Shown here one piece after another: positions 19,729 to 21,302 of a stretch of 21,302 nucleotides of DNA. Source of the DNA: JAEZVV01 sp036652035 (GTDB taxonomy: Bacteria; Pseudomonadota; Gammaproteobacteria; Burkholderiales; Burkholderiaceae_F); contig JAVVWR010000053.1 of NCBI GenBank assembly GCA_036652035.1, positions 1 to 21,302 of the forward strand. Direction: 5' to 3'. The translations under genes and the position numbers were made by a program. How positions within the stretch are numbered: the first letter of the stretch is position 1; each line of letters starts with the position of its first letter. Under the pieces are notes generated by a model. It made no database searches and was not told where the DNA came from. It was given only the letters and a program-made list of their open reading frames with translations.

Positions 19729-21302
19729 ATGAACACTCGTTACCGCAAGCCTTTGCCCGGCACTGCCCTTGACTACTTCGACGCGCGTGCGGCGGTGGAG
19801 GCCGTCGTCCCCGGCGCCTGGGAGCGCCTGCCCTATACCTCGCGCGTGCATGCCGAGAACATCGTGCGCCGCGCCGACCCGGCGATCGTCGCCCAGAGCC
19901 TGCGCCAGCTCATCGAGGTCAAGCGCGAGAGCGACTTTCCTTGGTATCCGGCGCGCGTGGTGTGCCACGACATCCTGGGCCAGACCGCGCTGGTGGATCT
20001 GGCCGGCCTGCGCGACGCGATCGCGGATCAGGGCGGCGACCCGGCCAAGGTCAACCCGGTGGTGCCGGTGCAGTTGATCGTCGATCACTCGCTGGCGGTG
20101 GAATGCGGCGGCTTTGATCCGCAGGCCTTCGAAAAGAACCGCGCGATCGAGGATCGCCGCAACGAGGACCGCTTCCACTTCATCGACTGGACCCGCCGCG
20201 CTTTCAAGAATGTCGAGGTGATCCCCGCGGGCAACGGGATCATGCATCAGATCAATCTGGAGAAAATGTCGCCGGTGATCCACGCGCAGGACGGCGTGGC
20301 CTACCCCGACACCTGTGTCGGCACCGACAGCCATACCCCGCATGTGGACGCGCTGGGCGTGATCGCCGTGGGCGTGGGCGGGCTCGAGGCCGAAAACGTC
20401 ATGCTCGGCCGCGCTTCGTGGATGCGCCTGCCCGAGATCGTCGGCGTCAAGCTCACGGGGGCGCGCCAGCCCGGCATCACCGCCACCGACATCGTTCTCG
20501 CGCTCACCGAGTTCCTGCGCAAGGCCAAGGTGGTCGGTGCGTATCTCGAGTTCCACGGCGCGGGGGCGGCATCGCTCTCGATCGGCGACCGCGCCACGAT
20601 CTCGAACATGGCGCCCGAGTACGGCGCCACCGCCGCCTTGTTCGCAATCGACGACCAGACTCTTGATTACCTGCGCCTGACCGGCCGCAGCGACGAGCAG
20701 GTGCAACTGGTCGAGACCTATGCCAGGACCGCCGGGCTGTGGGCCGACAGCCTTGCGAACGCGCGCTACGAGCGCGAGCTGGAGTTCGATCTGGCTAGCG
20801 TGGGCCGCAACCTGGCCGGCCCCTCGAATCCGCATGCGCGAGTCGCCACCAGTGAGCTCGCTGCCAAGGGCATCGCCGGCAATCTTCAAGCCGCGCGCGA
20901 GCAGGAAGCCCAGGGGCTGATGCCCGATGGTGCGGTGATCATTGCCGCCATCACCAGCTGCACCAACACCAGCAACCCGCGCAACGTGATCGCCGCGGGC
21001 TTGCTCGCGCGCAATGCGCGGCGGCTGGGCCTGATGCGCAAGCCCTGGGTCAAGAGCTCGCTCGCGCCCGGCTCCAAGACCGTGGCTCTGTATCTGGAAG
21101 AAGCGGGGCTGAAGCAAGAGCTCGAAGCCCTGGGTTTTGGCATCGTGGCTTTTGCCTGCACCACCTGCAACGGCATGTCGGGTGCGCTCGATGCCAAGAT
21201 CCAGCAGGAGATCATTGACCGCGACCTGTATACCGTGGCGGTGCTCTCGGGCAACCGCAACTTTGACGGCCGCATCCACCCCTATGCCAAGCAGGCCTTC
21301 CT
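19729..21302 (+). CDS. acnD: 2-methylisocitrate-type Fe-S dehydratase (AcnD), 3' end beyond window
   Basis: This is a 4Fe-4S aconitase-superfamily enzyme of the 2-methylcitrate cycle for propionyl-CoA, dehydrating 2-methylcitrate. The first 524 residues are present and the gene runs off the right edge. The cluster cysteines are C411 (ITSCTNTSNPRNV) and C477/C480 (ACTTCNGMSGALD). The CTTCNGMSG form, rather than CTTCIGNSG, separates AcnD from AcnA. VIPAGNGIMHQINLEKMSPV and VGTDSHTPHVDALG are also as in AcnD, as is the start MNTRYRKPLPGTALDYFD. The ATG at 19729 follows this family pattern, although an in-frame TTG at 19717 sits better behind GGAAA (19705-19709). AcnD normally needs the partner PrpF; neither it nor prpB/prpC lies in the window. 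It is 121 bases downstream of icmF in the same direction. Confidence 0.95.
   Translation, partial: MNTRYRKPLPGTALDYFDARAAVEAVVPGAWERLPYTSRVHAENIVRRADPAIVAQSLRQLIEVKRESDFPWYPARVVCHDILGQTALVDLAGLRDAIADQGGDPAKVNPVVPVQLIVDHSLAVECGGFDPQAFEKNRAIEDRRNEDRFHFIDWTRRAFKNVEVIPAGNGIMHQINLEKMSPVIHAQDGVAYPDTCVGTDSHTPHVDALGVIAVGVGGLEAENVMLGRASWMRLPEIVGVKLTGARQPGITATDIVLALTEFLRKAKVVGAYLEFHGAGAASLSIGDRATISNMAPEYGATAALFAIDDQTLDYLRLTGRSDEQVQLVETYARTAGLWADSLANARYERELEFDLASVGRNLAGPSNPHARVATSELAAKGIAGNLQAAREQEAQGLMPDGAVIIAAITSCTNTSNPRNVIAAGLLARNARRLGLMRKPWVKSSLAPGSKTVALYLEEAGLKQELEALGFGIVAFACTTCNGMSGALDAKIQQEIIDRDLYTVAVLSGNRNFDGRIHPYAKQAF

Noticed and set aside
19558..21279. 573-codon minus-strand frame antisense to acnD
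   Set aside because: The plus strand encodes AcnD with conserved cluster cysteines; the minus-strand product is a shadow.
1..21302. tRNA, rRNA, CRISPR, insertion sequence, integrase or attachment site
   Set aside because: None was recognisable on either strand; all gaps are short and filled by the elements listed.

Overview
This 21.3-kb window is GC-rich, densely coded chromosomal DNA. It most resembles a betaproteobacterium (Burkholderiales or a relative). That placement is inferred from high GC with strongly GC-biased third codon positions, a fused isobutyryl-CoA mutase (IcmF) beside an AcnD-type 2-methylcitrate dehydratase, a Do-family protease, and a QseB/PmrA-type two-component system. 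I saw no tRNA, rRNA, CRISPR array, insertion sequence or phage gene. Everything from position 137 to 16134 is on the minus strand; icmF and acnD (16311 to the right edge) are on the plus strand.

Region 1 (137-3205, minus): a nitrate/nitrite-type ABC uptake operon, nrtA-nrtB-nrtD (binding protein, permease, ATPase). It is preceded by a 310-base gap holding a clear sigma-54 -24/-12 element (3191-3205). Between that promoter and the nrtA start is a perfect 6-bp leader hairpin whose 5' arm has a second possible partner near the ribosome-binding site. This suggests control by nitrogen status.

Region 2 (3437-10604, minus): a glutamate-dependent acid-resistance cluster in the order gadB, gadC, glsA, an APC-family permease, marC-like, with short gaps throughout. 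A putative two-helix-plus-pore channel gene lies just upstream of gadB. Glutaminase makes glutamate and ammonia from glutamine, GadB decarboxylates glutamate with proton consumption, and GadC exchanges GABA for glutamate. The APC permease, the MarC-like protein and the channel are uncharacterised additions that could supply substrate or handle ions.

Region 3 (10677-16134, minus): an envelope-stress block. dedA, an OmpR-type response regulator, a short TfoX-N protein and a sensor kinase look like one operon. They are followed by a VIT/CCC1-like metal transporter and a periplasmic Do-family protease (degQ-like) with a strong intrinsic terminator. Directly upstream of the protease is an 11-bp-period tandem repeat with TTAA cores, closely resembling a PmrA/QseB-type response-regulator box, so the nearby two-component system may control the protease.

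Region 4 (16311-21302, plus): icmF, a 1098-residue adenosylcobalamin-dependent mutase fused to its G-protein chaperone, then acnD, cut off by the right edge. Both act in short-chain acyl-CoA/propionate metabolism.
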